64,000 nucleotides of DNA from Dyadobacter sp. 50-39 (GCA_001898145.1 MKSR01000001.1:1-64000); one strand, 5' to 3'; shown: positions 42,637-51,972, counted from the stretch's first letter. Program-made: numbers and translations. The notes: a model not told the origin generated them from the letters alone.

Positions 42637-43307
42637 GCCTCCCATTTATAGCCAGAGCCGTACACATTTCGCAGGTAATTCTCCGAGCCCGCCTCAGTGA
42701 GTTTCCTTTTCAGATTTTTCACATGGGCGTACACGAAATCATGACTATCAAACATGTCAGCAATGTCCCCTGAGAGGTGCTCGGCCAGCGCGCTTTTGGA
42801 AATGACTCGCTTCTGGTTGCCGATGAAAAACAATAGCAGATCCAGTTCCTTCCTGGTCAGTATCACCGGCGTCTGATGCACCAGAACAGTCTTTGAGAGC
42901 ACGTCAACATGAATTTCCCGAAAGCTGACAATATTGCAGTTACCGAAGCTCCTGCGTCTTATCACCGAGTGTACCCGGGCGGCAAGCTCTGCCAAATGAA
43001 ATGGTTTGGTCAGATAATCATCAGCCCCGACCTGTAGACCGGTGATTTTATCCTGATAGCCATCGCGCGCGGAGATAATAATGACTCCCTCCTGTCTATG
43101 CCGGCTTTTCAGCTCATGCAGTATCATCATACCATCACCGCTGGGAAGCATCATGTCCAGCAGTATACAGTCGTAGGTGTACAGGGCGACCTTCTCCATC
43201 GCCTGCGGATAATCAAAAGCATGCTCGCACAGATAGCCCGAAGAGCCAAGATACGCACAGATGTCCCTGGCAAGTGATGCTTCGTCCTCGATGATTAGAA
43301 TCTTCAT
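42633..43307 (-). CDS. OmpR/PhoB-family response regulator
   Basis: A 224-residue regulator. The receiver domain has the acidic pair at 7-8, phospho-acceptor Asp in ILLDMMLPSGDG near 51, Thr/Ser-type IISAR and Lys in YLTKPFHL. The winged helix (about 125-222) has LTRKELDLLLFFIG and FVYAHVKNLKRKL. It is the first gene of a minus-strand operon of regulator, kinase and adaptor. It is divergent from the LtaS-like gene at 43517, and the 209-bp spacer holds a copy of the recurrent promoter element facing the LtaS-like gene. Confidence 0.93.
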   Translation of the reverse strand: MKILIIEDEASLARDICAYLGSSGYLCEHAFDYPQAMEKVALYTYDCILLDMMLPSGDGMMILHELKSRHRQEGVIIISARDGYQDKITGLQVGADDYLTKPFHLAELAARVHSVIRRRSFGNCNIVSFREIHVDVLSKTVLVHQTPVILTRKELDLLLFFIGNQKRVISKSALAEHLSGDIADMFDSHDFVYAHVKNLKRKLTEAGSENYLRNVYGSGYKWEA

Positions 43308-43432
43308 GAGCGAAAGCTACCCGCCAAATTTGAATTATTTCTGAACCACCTTGACCTGTTTTGGTAAGTGTCACCTACTGAGCGCCAGGTAATCTAAAAC
43401 CGGACAACTCCTTTAAACCCGGACATCCATCT

Positions 43433-43467
43433 CTTCAAAAAAAATTCAGAATTCGCTCATAGGTTGG
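43433..43467 (+). promoter_or_regulatory. Recurrent A-tract/TTCAGAATT promoter element (copy C)
   Basis: CTTC, a run of eight A, TTCAGAATT, then TAGGTTGG at the -7 position (one mismatch to TAnnTTTG). It ends 49 bp before the LtaS-like ATG at 43517, a normal promoter distance. It differs from the consensus 21-mer at one position. Confidence 0.55.
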
Positions 43468-43516
43468 CTCTCAAAAGGCCATCGGGCCCCACTGACACCT
43501 CGAACATCGAATATAG

Positions 43517-45529
43517 ATGAATGCTATCTCAGGACTTGTCTCACGTTTAAAGAAGAAAATAAGCAGGGCAAGTTTTCTTACTCCGGCAATGGCTATAACC
43601 GGGTTTCTGATCGGTATTTCGGCGCTGACAAGGCTTGCTTTGACGGTAAAGTCCTGGAATGGACTGGACGGTGATTACACAAGTCTGCCTATCGCATTTG
43701 CTGTTGGCTTTTTCTATGATCTGATAAACGCGCTGTATTTTGTCATACCGCTGGTATTGATAGGTTGGCTGACGCCGAAAAGATTTGTTGGCCGTCGCGG
43801 CTATCGATGGATCATAAGCGGACTTGTGTTCCTGCTGATTTTCATCCTGCTTTTCAACGCAGTCTCCGAATGGATTTTTTGGGATGAATTCAGCGCCAGG
43901 TTCAACTTCATCGCAGTTGACTACCTGGTGTATACCAATGAAGTAATTGGCAATATCCGGCAATCGTATCCGGTAGAAATAATTATTCTTTTGTTGACGG
44001 CCGCATCTGTCGGCTCGACAGCCGTGCTCATGAAGATGATCCGGCGCGCTCCTGCGCAGGCCCTGGGTTTCGGAAAAAGAACACTGGTATTTGGCGTTTA
44101 CGCGATCACGCTGCTGGCCTGCTACAAGCTAATCGATAACAGACTCAAACAATTCAGCGCTAATACATTTGTAAACGAGCTGGCAGGCAACGGTATGTAC
44201 GAGCTGTTTGCTGCCTACCGCAACAACGAGCTCAACTATAATCAGTTTTATGCAAGTCTTGATCAAAAAAAGGCTTTCACCGAGCTACATTCTCTGATCC
44301 GGACAAAGGAAAGTCATTTCACCAGTCAGGATCCACATAGCATCGAAAGGGACATCGTCAATACCGGGCCCGAGTTCAGGCGAAACGTTATTTTGATCAG
44401 TGTCGAAAGTCTGAGCGCTGATTTTTTGGGCTGCTTCGGAAATACGCAAGAAATTACCCCGAACCTCGACTCACTGGCAACTAAAAGCCTGCTGTTTACA
44501 AACCTGTATGCCACCGGCACCAGGACCGTTCGCGGTCTGGAAGCGCTCTCGCTGGCGACCCCTCCCACCCCTGGCCAGTCGATCGTCAGGCGGCCGGCGA
44601 ATGAGGACCTGTTTTCCCTGGGCAGTGTGTTTAAGCACAAAGGCTACCAAACCCGCTTTATTTATGGTGGCTACGGCTACTTTGACAACATGGGGTACTT
44701 CTTTGACCATAACAGCTACAAGGTCGTTGACCGGACTGCCCTATCTAAAAAAGAAATAGACTACGAGAACATCTGGGGTGTTGCCGATGAAAACCTTTTC
44801 CAGTTGACAATCAAAGAGATCGACCGGACTACGAAAGAAGGACGGCCCATCTTTGCACATGTGATGACAACCTCCAACCACAGGCCATACACCTACCCTG
44901 AGGGCCGGATCGATATTCCTTCCCACACCGGCAGGGAAGGGGCTGTAAAATACACCGATTTTGCTATCGGTCAGTTCATTTCCAGTGCTAGTAAAAAGCC
45001 CTGGTTTAAAAACACAGTATTTGTCATTGTTGCCGACCATTGCGCATCAAGTGCCGGCAAAACCGACCTTCCAGTAAACCGCTATAAAATACCGTTGCTT
45101 ATTTACTCGCCGGGCCTTGTCAAACCGGGCCAGATGCCGCGTCTTATGAGCCAGATCGACCTTGCGCCTACGCTGCTGGGCCTTTTGAACTTCTCTTACA
45201 AGAGCAAATTCTTCGGCTACGATATCTTTAAGCTCGAAGAAGGCCGCGAGCGTGCCTTTATCAGTACCTACCAAAGCCTTGGCTACATCAGGCACGACTC
45301 GCTGGTAATTCTGCGACCGCAGAGACTGACGGATACATTTCTGCCAAATTTCTCCGACGGCTCGGCAAAGCCAGTGAAAGCTAATAAACAGCTGGTTGAA
45401 CAGGCCATTGCCTGGTATCAGTGTGCGAGTTTCCAATTTGGAAATGGGCTTATGAAAACAACCAGCACAACTAAAGTATCTGAGGACTATAAGTGGTCTG
45501 CCGGCCATAAAACAGCACAAATAAACTGA
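43517..45529 (+). CDS. LtaS-like sulfatase-fold transferase (phosphoglycerol/phosphoethanolamine transferase family)
   Basis: A 670-residue inner-membrane enzyme. Five transmembrane segments occupy about 22-205. The extracytoplasmic sulfatase/alkaline-phosphatase-fold domain (about 285-590) has the LtaS-type metal and nucleophile residues: Glu in ISVESLSADF, the catalytic Thr in ATGTRTVRGLEA, His in TTSNHRPY and Asp-His in IVADHCA. Such enzymes transfer phosphoglycerol or phosphoethanolamine from phospholipids to surface glycolipids. A Bacteroidota bacterium does not make classical lipoteichoic acid, so lipid A or glycan modification is the likelier role. Preceded by the shared promoter element; divergent from an OmpR gene. 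Confidence 0.9.
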   Translation: MNAISGLVSRLKKKISRASFLTPAMAITGFLIGISALTRLALTVKSWNGLDGDYTSLPIAFAVGFFYDLINALYFVIPLVLIGWLTPKRFVGRRGYRWIISGLVFLLIFILLFNAVSEWIFWDEFSARFNFIAVDYLVYTNEVIGNIRQSYPVEIIILLLTAASVGSTAVLMKMIRRAPAQALGFGKRTLVFGVYAITLLACYKLIDNRLKQFSANTFVNELAGNGMYELFAAYRNNELNYNQFYASLDQKKAFTELHSLIRTKESHFTSQDPHSIERDIVNTGPEFRRNVILISVESLSADFLGCFGNTQEITPNLDSLATKSLLFTNLYATGTRTVRGLEALSLATPPTPGQSIVRRPANEDLFSLGSVFKHKGYQTRFIYGGYGYFDNMGYFFDHNSYKVVDRTALSKKEIDYENIWGVADENLFQLTIKEIDRTTKEGRPIFAHVMTTSNHRPYTYPEGRIDIPSHTGREGAVKYTDFAIGQFISSASKKPWFKNTVFVIVADHCASSAGKTDLPVNRYKIPLLIYSPGLVKPGQMPRLMSQIDLAPTLLGLLNFSYKSKFFGYDIFKLEEGRERAFISTYQSLGYIRHDSLVILRPQRLTDTFLPNFSDGSAKPVKANKQLVEQAIAWYQCASFQFGNGLMKTTSTTKVSEDYKWSAGHKTAQIN

Positions 45530-45554
45530 GCCAAACCGATCTGTAAACCTAACA

Positions 45555-45749
45555 ATGACACCAGAAATCCTAATTCGCTATCACAGTGGTCTGGCAACGT
45601 ACGAAGAGATTCTGGCCGTTGCCAGTTGGCTGCGGGATGACAAATTAGAGCTTCCGCTACCGTTTGCGTTTGAAAGCCCGGAAAAAGAAGCCGAAGTTTG
45701 CGCGCAGATTTGGAATAGACTCGTCGAGCAACGTGATGCCAAGACGTAG
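45555..45749 (+). CDS. FecR N-terminal-domain fragment (probable remnant)
   Basis: A 64-residue frame whose sequence parallels the first 60 residues of the FecR protein encoded at 59084. MTPEILIRYHSGLATYEEILAV corresponds to MEITPELLRQYYLGLCNTEQ, and a QIWNRL segment corresponds to RIWQHV. The membrane helix and the periplasmic FecR domain are absent. Just after the stop, in another frame, RWWSAAI can be read where the FecR gene has KRWWMPAVAA, so a frameshifted and degraded fecR gene is likely. No sigma factor is next to it. It could also be a free anti-sigma domain. It lies 25 bp after the LtaS-like gene. Confidence 0.6.
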   Translation: MTPEILIRYHSGLATYEEILAVASWLRDDKLELPLPFAFESPEKEAEVCAQIWNRLVEQRDAKT

Positions 45750-46038
45750 CGTGGTGGTCTGCGGCCATCTGAAACCATATTGGCCAAGATGATACGGCAA
45801 GCAAAACCAGTCTGGTCCCTGGTGGCAGCCTCTCTCTGCGAACCTTGCCACTTTCTGGCGGATTTTTACCAGGCAACTAACTATGTCTTTAGTGGAGAAT
45901 CTTGCTTTTGGTTCTGGTGCGCACGAAAAATTCAGATTTTATCCGATTCTTCTGGCCAGCGTTGTTAAATTTAAGTGCCGCCCCTGAGGCATCAGGACAT
46001 TTTCCAGTTGTGCCTTGGATCAATTAACAGCCAAATTT
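45750..46038 (+). other. Degenerate DNA after the FecR fragment
   Basis: Possible remains of a fecR gene: the RWWSAAI-like segment near 45750 and no continuous frame thereafter. A weak copy of the A-tract/TTCAGA motif (GAAAAATTCAGATTTT) lies at 45925-45940, but it lacks a -7-like box. No other feature seen. Confidence 0.35.
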
Positions 46039-46752
46039 ATGCAAGCCAGAGAAAAAATTTTCGAAATTCTCAAACGTCTGTCGGCGCGCTACCCGCAAGC
46101 AAGAATGTTCTACGGTAAAGGAAAGCCTTTCCAGCACCATGTGCAGATCGAGCCTGAAGCGCTGTTTAGCCATCCCGAATTAAGGGTCGAGCTCGATGAG
46201 CTTGTCAACGAGTTTACCCGGAGCTTTCCAGATACCGGCCTTTTGTTCAGTGATCAGCAGGCGGAACTCGGTGAAGTTACAGCTTCTCACGTAGCGTCCA
46301 AAGGGACAATCAGGCCGCATGGATTATCTTCTGCTTTATTGGATCAGATAACCGCAGGGCTTAAAACCGTATGGCCGGCAATGGAAGTCATCGTGCCGCC
46401 AATTTTCTGCGATGAACCCGATTTTCTCGCCGCCATATTTGCGAACATTTCTGTGCCTTTGGTTTTGATGGCAGATCAATCCCGCGATGGCAGGTACCTG
46501 GCTTTTGACTGCATGCGCAGTAAAGATCAGGATGCGGTGCGGGCTCTAAAAACTGAAAACTATGAAAGTAATTATCAAAAATCTGGTTTAAAATCCTTCC
46601 AAAGCTTTACAATTGACCTAACGCGATCAGCGCAGCAAGGACGCTATCTTGTCCAATATTATTCGGGTAAGGACAACAGCAGATCCGAGACTGAATGGCT
46701 TTCAGTCCAGGCGCTGATCAAAAAAATGCAGCTATGCGCTGAACAGGCCTGA
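46039..46752 (+). CDS. Uncharacterised cytoplasmic protein
   Basis: The ATG at 46039 gives 237 residues; an in-frame TTG at 46015 would add 8. No signal peptide or membrane segment and no family I recognise. The N-terminal 85 residues are charged and helical (EKIFEILKRLSARYPQ, LRVELDELVNEFTRSF). A central hydrophobic strand-rich stretch (MEVIVPPIFCDEPDFLAAIFANISVPLVLMADQ) follows, and then a basic C-terminal third. It lies between the FecR remnant and a two-component system and may be an isolated gene. The uniform open frame and codon use support it as real. Confidence 0.6.
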   Translation: MQAREKIFEILKRLSARYPQARMFYGKGKPFQHHVQIEPEALFSHPELRVELDELVNEFTRSFPDTGLLFSDQQAELGEVTASHVASKGTIRPHGLSSALLDQITAGLKTVWPAMEVIVPPIFCDEPDFLAAIFANISVPLVLMADQSRDGRYLAFDCMRSKDQDAVRALKTENYESNYQKSGLKSFQSFTIDLTRSAQQGRYLVQYYSGKDNSRSETEWLSVQALIKKMQLCAEQA

Positions 46753-46866
46753 GACCGCAGAAATTAGAGTTTGCACTTTTTAGCCCGCACCGTAGTGCCG
46801 GCTCATGAAGCCTTCTGGCATATTTTTGCAGGTAGCGTCTCTGCGGCATCCTGCCAGAAGCAAACG

Positions 46867-46901
46867 CTTTAAAAAAAATACAGAATTCATCTGTTACTTC
46901 G
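46867..46901 (+). promoter_or_regulatory. Recurrent A-tract/TTCAGAATT promoter element (copy D)
   Basis: CTTT, a run of eight A, TACAGAATT (one change from the consensus 21-mer), followed at the -7 distance by the weaker box TTACTTCG. It lies 146 bp upstream of the OmpR gene at 47048 and may indicate autoregulation. Confidence 0.45.
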
Positions 46902-47047
46902 ACCGTTTTGCCATCAGGGACAAAAGAGAGCCACAATCTTTGGCGCCTCCGGATTTTGGGTGATGTGCAAAAGTCTGACACCCTTTTAAAATCTAGAACT
47001 TAAAGGATTGGGGCTGGCGCGAGCTGGCTGCCTAGGGTGTTATTTAA

Positions 47048-47737
47048 ATGGAAAACCAAGCTACCCAACTACTTTTGATCGAGGATGAAAAGGCCTTTGC
47101 CGTATTACTTGAATCCTATCTGCAACAACATGGCAACCATGTAACAACCAGATACAGCCTGCAGGGAGGAATCGAACAGACGCTGCTCAAAGAATTCGAC
47201 TGTATCATCGTTGATATAGGGCTCCCTGACGGGAGTGGGCTGGAACTGATCCGAAGGGTGAAGTCACGACGGCTCACGTCCAGCCTGATTATCATTTCTG
47301 CCCGCAATACGCTCGAAGATAAAATCATTGGACTTGATTTAGGGGCGGATGATTATTTGATAAAGCCTTTTGATTTGCCCGAATTAAACGCACGATTAAA
47401 ATCGGTGATGCGCAGAAGATATGCGCAACAAGACGCGCCGCTAATATTTGATAAGTTGGTATTGTATCCGGCCACAGGGCAGGTCAAGGTAGATCAAAGA
47501 CCTTTACTTTTGACCCAAAAGGAATACGAGCTTTTATTCTTCTTTATGACCAATCCTGATCAGTTGCTTGATAAGCTCACGATTGCCAAGCAGGTCTGGG
47601 GCTACAATATGGATCTTGCAAGCAATGATATTTTGTATACCCATATGCGCAACATCCGTAAAAAATTCGTTGATGCCGGATGCCCCGAATATATTCATAC
47701 ACGCTACGGCCTGGGCTACATTCTAACGATGGCATGA
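47048..47737 (+). CDS. OmpR/PhoB-family response regulator
   Basis: A 229-residue regulator with a receiver domain (acidic pair ED near 13-14, phospho-acceptor Asp in IIVDIGLPDGSG near 57, IISARN, Lys in YLIKPFDL) and a winged-helix domain (about 130-226, LTQKEYELLFFFM, ILYTHMRNIRKKF). It overlaps the kinase gene by 4 bp (ATGA). Downstream on the same strand are a TonB receptor, a beta-helix lipoprotein and a phosphoesterase, which are plausible targets. A copy of the recurrent promoter element precedes it. Confidence 0.93.
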   Translation: MENQATQLLLIEDEKAFAVLLESYLQQHGNHVTTRYSLQGGIEQTLLKEFDCIIVDIGLPDGSGLELIRRVKSRRLTSSLIIISARNTLEDKIIGLDLGADDYLIKPFDLPELNARLKSVMRRRYAQQDAPLIFDKLVLYPATGQVKVDQRPLLLTQKEYELLFFFMTNPDQLLDKLTIAKQVWGYNMDLASNDILYTHMRNIRKKFVDAGCPEYIHTRYGLGYILTMA

Positions 47738-49050
47738 AACTTTTGAACAAGACGGTGCTAGTCATCCTTGTAGTGATGCTCCCGTTTGGGCTAACAGGTG
47801 GCTGGTTGCTCTACAAGCTGGTTGATTACGCGATCATATCCGATGTTGACGAACAGCTCAACCGACGAATGATGCACCTCAAAGAACGGAGGGAGCGAAT
47901 GCCGGATCGCCCATTGGAGTCCCTGGGTCTGGACAGTGATGTGGAAATCAGGTCTGCCGGCCCGGCCTTTCACCAGCCGCCTGTTTACGTAAGCGATTTT
48001 AAGCGTGGTCGTGATGGAAAAAAGATCAAGGTAAGAATTCTAAAATCCTCACTAACCATGTTGGGAAAGAACTACGTGGTCACGCTCAAACAAATCTACG
48101 ACCAGCAGCAAAAATTGACCTGGAATATTTCCGTGATCGTAGTGGGTACCTATTGGATTCTTTTGGCTTTAACAGGTATCGTAATTTTACAAATTTCAAA
48201 GGGGCTTTGGCGGCCGTTTTATGAGCTACTCGACCGGATCAGGGAGTACCGCATTGATCAACCTGGTCATTTGAACGTACCGATTAGCTCTACGGCCGAA
48301 TTCAAGGAGTTGAACCATACACTGACTGCCTTCACCCAGTACGTGACAAATCAATATATATCCCAGCGTCAGTTTTCTGAAAATGCGTCTCACGAGATCC
48401 AGACCCCGCTGGCAATCGCTCTGGGCAACCTGGATACACTAATGCAGTCGAACAATCTACACGAGAGCGACCTTCGCCGGGTATATCAATCCAAGGAGGC
48501 CTTACAGCGTCTTTCGAACCTAAGTCAAACTTTGCTGCTGCTGACCAAAATCGATAACCACCAATTTGTTGTCAACTCCCAAATCAATGTCTCTGCGATG
48601 CTCACCGAAATTGTGGCGATGTATAAAGAATTTACCAGTCATCAAAATCTTCACTTTCACACATCGATACAGACAGACATTATCCTTGAAGCCCACCCCT
48701 ACCTGATGGAAATCCTATTTGCCAACCTTATAAAAAACGCGGTGCGGCATAACCTTGACGGCGGAAGCATCTACCTAAGTCTAACACCTTCTCATCTGTC
48801 GATTATCAATACAGGCCAATGCCTACCCTTTCCCGCCGACCAGTTGTTTGACCGCTTCTCCAAGGACCCGGCTAACCAAGAATCAACCGGGCTGGGCCTG
48901 GCGATCGTCAAACAAATTGTCAGCCTGCATAATATGAGAATCCAGTACACCTACGCTGGCGAGACAAGCAAGCATACTTTCCTGGTTTTCTTCGAACAAA
49001 CGCTGGCAGTCAAGTCCGGCAATTCTGAAGAGTCCCTCAGAAAAGTATAA
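47734..49050 (+). CDS. Membrane sensor histidine kinase
   Basis: The start at 47734 (MKLLNKTVLVIL) gives 438 residues; the ORF upstream of it overlaps the regulator gene. A transmembrane helix at about 8-28, a periplasmic region, a second helix near 132-155, HisKA with NASHEIQTPLAIALGN, HATPase_c with NLIKNAVRHNLDGG and STGLGLAIVKQIV. The paralogous kinase at 41353 shares the SHE(I/L)QTPLAI form of the H-box and the short HATPase domain. The gene is 77 bp upstream of a TonB receptor gene that has its own promoter. Confidence 0.92.
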   Translation: MKLLNKTVLVILVVMLPFGLTGGWLLYKLVDYAIISDVDEQLNRRMMHLKERRERMPDRPLESLGLDSDVEIRSAGPAFHQPPVYVSDFKRGRDGKKIKVRILKSSLTMLGKNYVVTLKQIYDQQQKLTWNISVIVVGTYWILLALTGIVILQISKGLWRPFYELLDRIREYRIDQPGHLNVPISSTAEFKELNHTLTAFTQYVTNQYISQRQFSENASHEIQTPLAIALGNLDTLMQSNNLHESDLRRVYQSKEALQRLSNLSQTLLLLTKIDNHQFVVNSQINVSAMLTEIVAMYKEFTSHQNLHFHTSIQTDIILEAHPYLMEILFANLIKNAVRHNLDGGSIYLSLTPSHLSIINTGQCLPFPADQLFDRFSKDPANQESTGLGLAIVKQIVSLHNMRIQYTYAGETSKHTFLVFFEQTLAVKSGNSEESLRKV

Positions 49051-49071
49051 TATTTTCGTTACCAGCATTTT

Positions 49072-49102
49072 TTTGCGGACCGCGGCCAGAAAGGCAATTT
49101 TG
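49072..49102 (+). promoter_or_regulatory. Putative promoter of the TonB receptor gene
   Basis: A TTTG at 49072-49075 and CAATTTTG at 49095-49102 (one mismatch to TAnnTTTG) are separated by exactly 19 bp, the usual Bacteroidota -33/-7 spacing. The element ends 26 bp before the ATG at 49128. Confidence 0.5.
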
Positions 49103-49127
49103 CACAGCGAAAAAGCCCAAACAACAT

Positions 49128-51920
49128 ATGAAATACTGGTTTCCCTCTCTTTTTACCACCTACCCGATACGGGATGCGTTTCTGGCGATCGTCCTATTAT
49201 CGTCATCAACCGCAGTCAGCGCCCAACACTTGGCCGGCAAGGTTAAAGACCCTTCCAACAACGACGACCTGATCGGCGCAACTGTAACTGTAAGCGGCAA
49301 AAGTATCAGCGTCAGCAATATCACAGAACTCGACGGCTCATTCAGATTCAAAAACCTCCCGGTCGGTCCATATAAGGTTACAGTCTCCTACATCGGCTAC
49401 AAACCGTTTGAAGAACAGGTAGAAATACCGCGATCGGGAGAGAGATGGATAAATGTCCATCTGAACAGCGAGGCCCAAAACCTGACAGAACTGGTAATTG
49501 CCGGCGCAGCCGACCGTGAATCGGATGAATCAGCGCGCAAAAGCGAGCTGAAAGCGGCTAACATTCTGAATATCGTATCGGCCAAAGCAATAGAAATTTC
49601 ACCTGATATCAGCTTAGGAAATGTCCTTCAGCGCGTTTCGGGTGTATCGATGCTGCGTTCGGGAAGCGGAGACGGGCAGTTCGCCATTATTCGAGGCCTG
49701 CCAAACCGCTACACTTACTCGTCGATAAACGGAATTATCCTCCCTAGTCCGGACCCTCAGACGCGGGCTATTCCGCTGGACATGTTTCCTGCGAACTTGA
49801 TGGAAAGAGTCGAGATAATCAAATCACTAACGCCGAATGTAGAAGGAAACGCGATCGGCGGGGCCACGAACCTGGTTATGAAAGAGGCCCCCAACTCATG
49901 GCAGGTCAACGGTAGTATTGCGACAGGAGCCAATACTATTTTTTCCGGCCGCGCCTTTTCCGGCTTCGACAGAAGTGGGTTCAGCTTACAGTCTCCATCA
50001 GAAAAACATGGCAATGGCTATCAGGCAAAGGTCTCTGATTTTCCGACGAGCCAGCTTCGGTTTAACCAAACGAAGCTGCCTTTAAATCTGGTAAGTAATC
50101 TAAGCATTGGTAACCGGATATTGGGTAAGAAACTTGGTTTCCTGCTAGGAGGCACTTACATCCGGGAATACCGCGGATCTAACTCGTTACTGTACACGGG
50201 GCAATCGATTATCACCAATAATACACAGGAAACTATTGCGAATAGCAGCCAGTTTACCACCGTACAAAACAGGCAGTACTCTTACCTGCAGAGCCGCCTT
50301 GGGCTACAGGGAAAACTTGATTACCAGATTGATGACCAAAACTCGATCAAACTATCGGGAATCTTTCTTCGACTCGACGAAAAGCAGCATCGCAATATGG
50401 TACAGACCGGTCTGTCGCAGGCAGACGAAATAGATTATTTTGACCGGGTCGTCTTCACAAGAAAGACAATCGCCAACGCAGCTGTCTCTGGCTACCACAA
50501 GTTCTCGCCTTCAGTCTCGGCCGACTGGACCGGATCATATGCGGTGGCTACGTCGACTCGCCCCAATTGGACCGAGTTGAGCACTTTCCGAAAAAATCAG
50601 TACTCGGACACACTGTATGTTGGCAACCCACTGAACTTTCAGTGGCTTAGAAGCAGCGATAAGGACAAGTCCGTATATGCCAACATCAGGTACATTCCTG
50701 ATAAACGTGTAGACATAACCGTTGGAGGTATGATTCGTTGGAAAGACCGCTTCAGTTATTACAACAGATATAACTTAAATACCGTACTTGCAGGCCTTGG
50801 CGTCCAGCAATATCTATCTGCGCAACAGCTACAACTTTCCTTTTCTCCAGCCCAAAACGCATTTGCAGACTCAACGAACGCCAATAACTATTCCGGCACG
50901 GAAACTGTAGGTGGATTGTATGCAATGGGTAAGTTTTACCTGGGCAGCCGCGTTGAACTTCTTGCCGGAGTCCGCCAGGAAGTCACAAGACAACAATACG
51001 ATTCAAGAATTTCGGATGTTCTTGACGCAAAGACCGGCAGCTACAAATATGCCGATCTGCTTCCGAGTGCGAACCTGAAATACAAGCTTACCGACCGCCA
51101 AAATATCCGAGCCTCATATTTTGCAGGTATTAGTAGGCCCAATATCTACGAACTTGTTCCAACGCTGATCAACGGCGATCTTTACTATGAGAGCGGCAAC
51201 CCAAACCTGAAACACACAAGATCTCAAAATGTGGATGTCCGCTACGAGAATTTCTTCTCTACAACCAACTACGTCATCATTGGCGCTTTTTATAAAAACC
51301 TGATTAACCCCATCGAAACCTCGTTTGGCAGCGCCACTTCTACCGCCAAGGTAACCCTACAGCCCACCAATCCGGACAAACCTGCCAAGGATTATGGATT
51401 GGAACTGCTCTTTTCTAAATTCCTGGGAAACTTCGGGGTAAGCGGTAATTACACCTATATCCAGTCTTCTGTTACAACGCCTAAACTGATTCAGCAGTTA
51501 GACAAAGCAGGAAACACTGTCGGGGTGCTCAAAGACCAGAGACGACCTTTGCAGGGCCAGTCCAGCCACATCGCCAACCTTTCATTATTGTACAAAAGCG
51601 CGCGAAACGGTTGGAATGTTCAGGCAACCTACGTCTATACCGGAAAACGAATATCGGTCGTCTCGCTCTACTATGGCCTGGACCAGTGGCAGCGCGCCAA
51701 TTCTCAGCTTGACCTTTCGGTCAATAAGTCCTTCATAGGCGGTATAACTGCGTTTGTAAAAGCGACCAACCTTCTAGGCGCCAATATTTATCAAGATATC
51801 CTTGCCAGCAACAGCGCAGAGCAAAATACATCCGGCGCGTCCGGCGCATCGAGCCGGATGTTGGTTCAAAAGGACGTCTTCAAACAAAGTGTGCTCGCCG
51901 GGGTCCGGTTGTCACTCTAG
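49128..51920 (+). CDS. TonB-dependent receptor with carboxypeptidase-regulatory-like domain
   Basis: A 930-residue receptor. Signal peptide ending near SAQHLAG (about residue 33), carboxypeptidase-regulatory-like domain (about 35-120, GATVTVSGKS, LDGSFRFKNLPVG), plug domain (about 135-260, with VSGVSMLRSGSGDGQFAIIR and ERVEIIKSLTPNVEG) and a long barrel. It is of the RGLPNRY-type plug family that is distinct from SusC, and no SusD gene follows. Instead a lipoprotein with a beta-helix follows 52 bp later and a phosphoesterase after it, which suggests a three-gene operon for uptake of an unknown substrate. An upstream two-component system may control it. Confidence 0.92.
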   Translation: MKYWFPSLFTTYPIRDAFLAIVLLSSSTAVSAQHLAGKVKDPSNNDDLIGATVTVSGKSISVSNITELDGSFRFKNLPVGPYKVTVSYIGYKPFEEQVEIPRSGERWINVHLNSEAQNLTELVIAGAADRESDESARKSELKAANILNIVSAKAIEISPDISLGNVLQRVSGVSMLRSGSGDGQFAIIRGLPNRYTYSSINGIILPSPDPQTRAIPLDMFPANLMERVEIIKSLTPNVEGNAIGGATNLVMKEAPNSWQVNGSIATGANTIFSGRAFSGFDRSGFSLQSPSEKHGNGYQAKVSDFPTSQLRFNQTKLPLNLVSNLSIGNRILGKKLGFLLGGTYIREYRGSNSLLYTGQSIITNNTQETIANSSQFTTVQNRQYSYLQSRLGLQGKLDYQIDDQNSIKLSGIFLRLDEKQHRNMVQTGLSQADEIDYFDRVVFTRKTIANAAVSGYHKFSPSVSADWTGSYAVATSTRPNWTELSTFRKNQYSDTLYVGNPLNFQWLRSSDKDKSVYANIRYIPDKRVDITVGGMIRWKDRFSYYNRYNLNTVLAGLGVQQYLSAQQLQLSFSPAQNAFADSTNANNYSGTETVGGLYAMGKFYLGSRVELLAGVRQEVTRQQYDSRISDVLDAKTGSYKYADLLPSANLKYKLTDRQNIRASYFAGISRPNIYELVPTLINGDLYYESGNPNLKHTRSQNVDVRYENFFSTTNYVIIGAFYKNLINPIETSFGSATSTAKVTLQPTNPDKPAKDYGLELLFSKFLGNFGVSGNYTYIQSSVTTPKLIQQLDKAGNTVGVLKDQRRPLQGQSSHIANLSLLYKSARNGWNVQATYVYTGKRISVVSLYYGLDQWQRANSQLDLSVNKSFIGGITAFVKATNLLGANIYQDILASNSAEQNTSGASGASSRMLVQKDVFKQSVLAGVRLSL

Positions 51921-51972
51921 CTGATGGGCGCAGCCTCCCTCTCCATTAGATCAAAAAACTATAAGTAAAACA

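Noticed and set aside
45925-45940. Fifth copy of the A-tract/TTCAGA element
   Set aside because: It lacks the CTTT start and the -7-like box at the fixed distance, so it was not counted as a copy.
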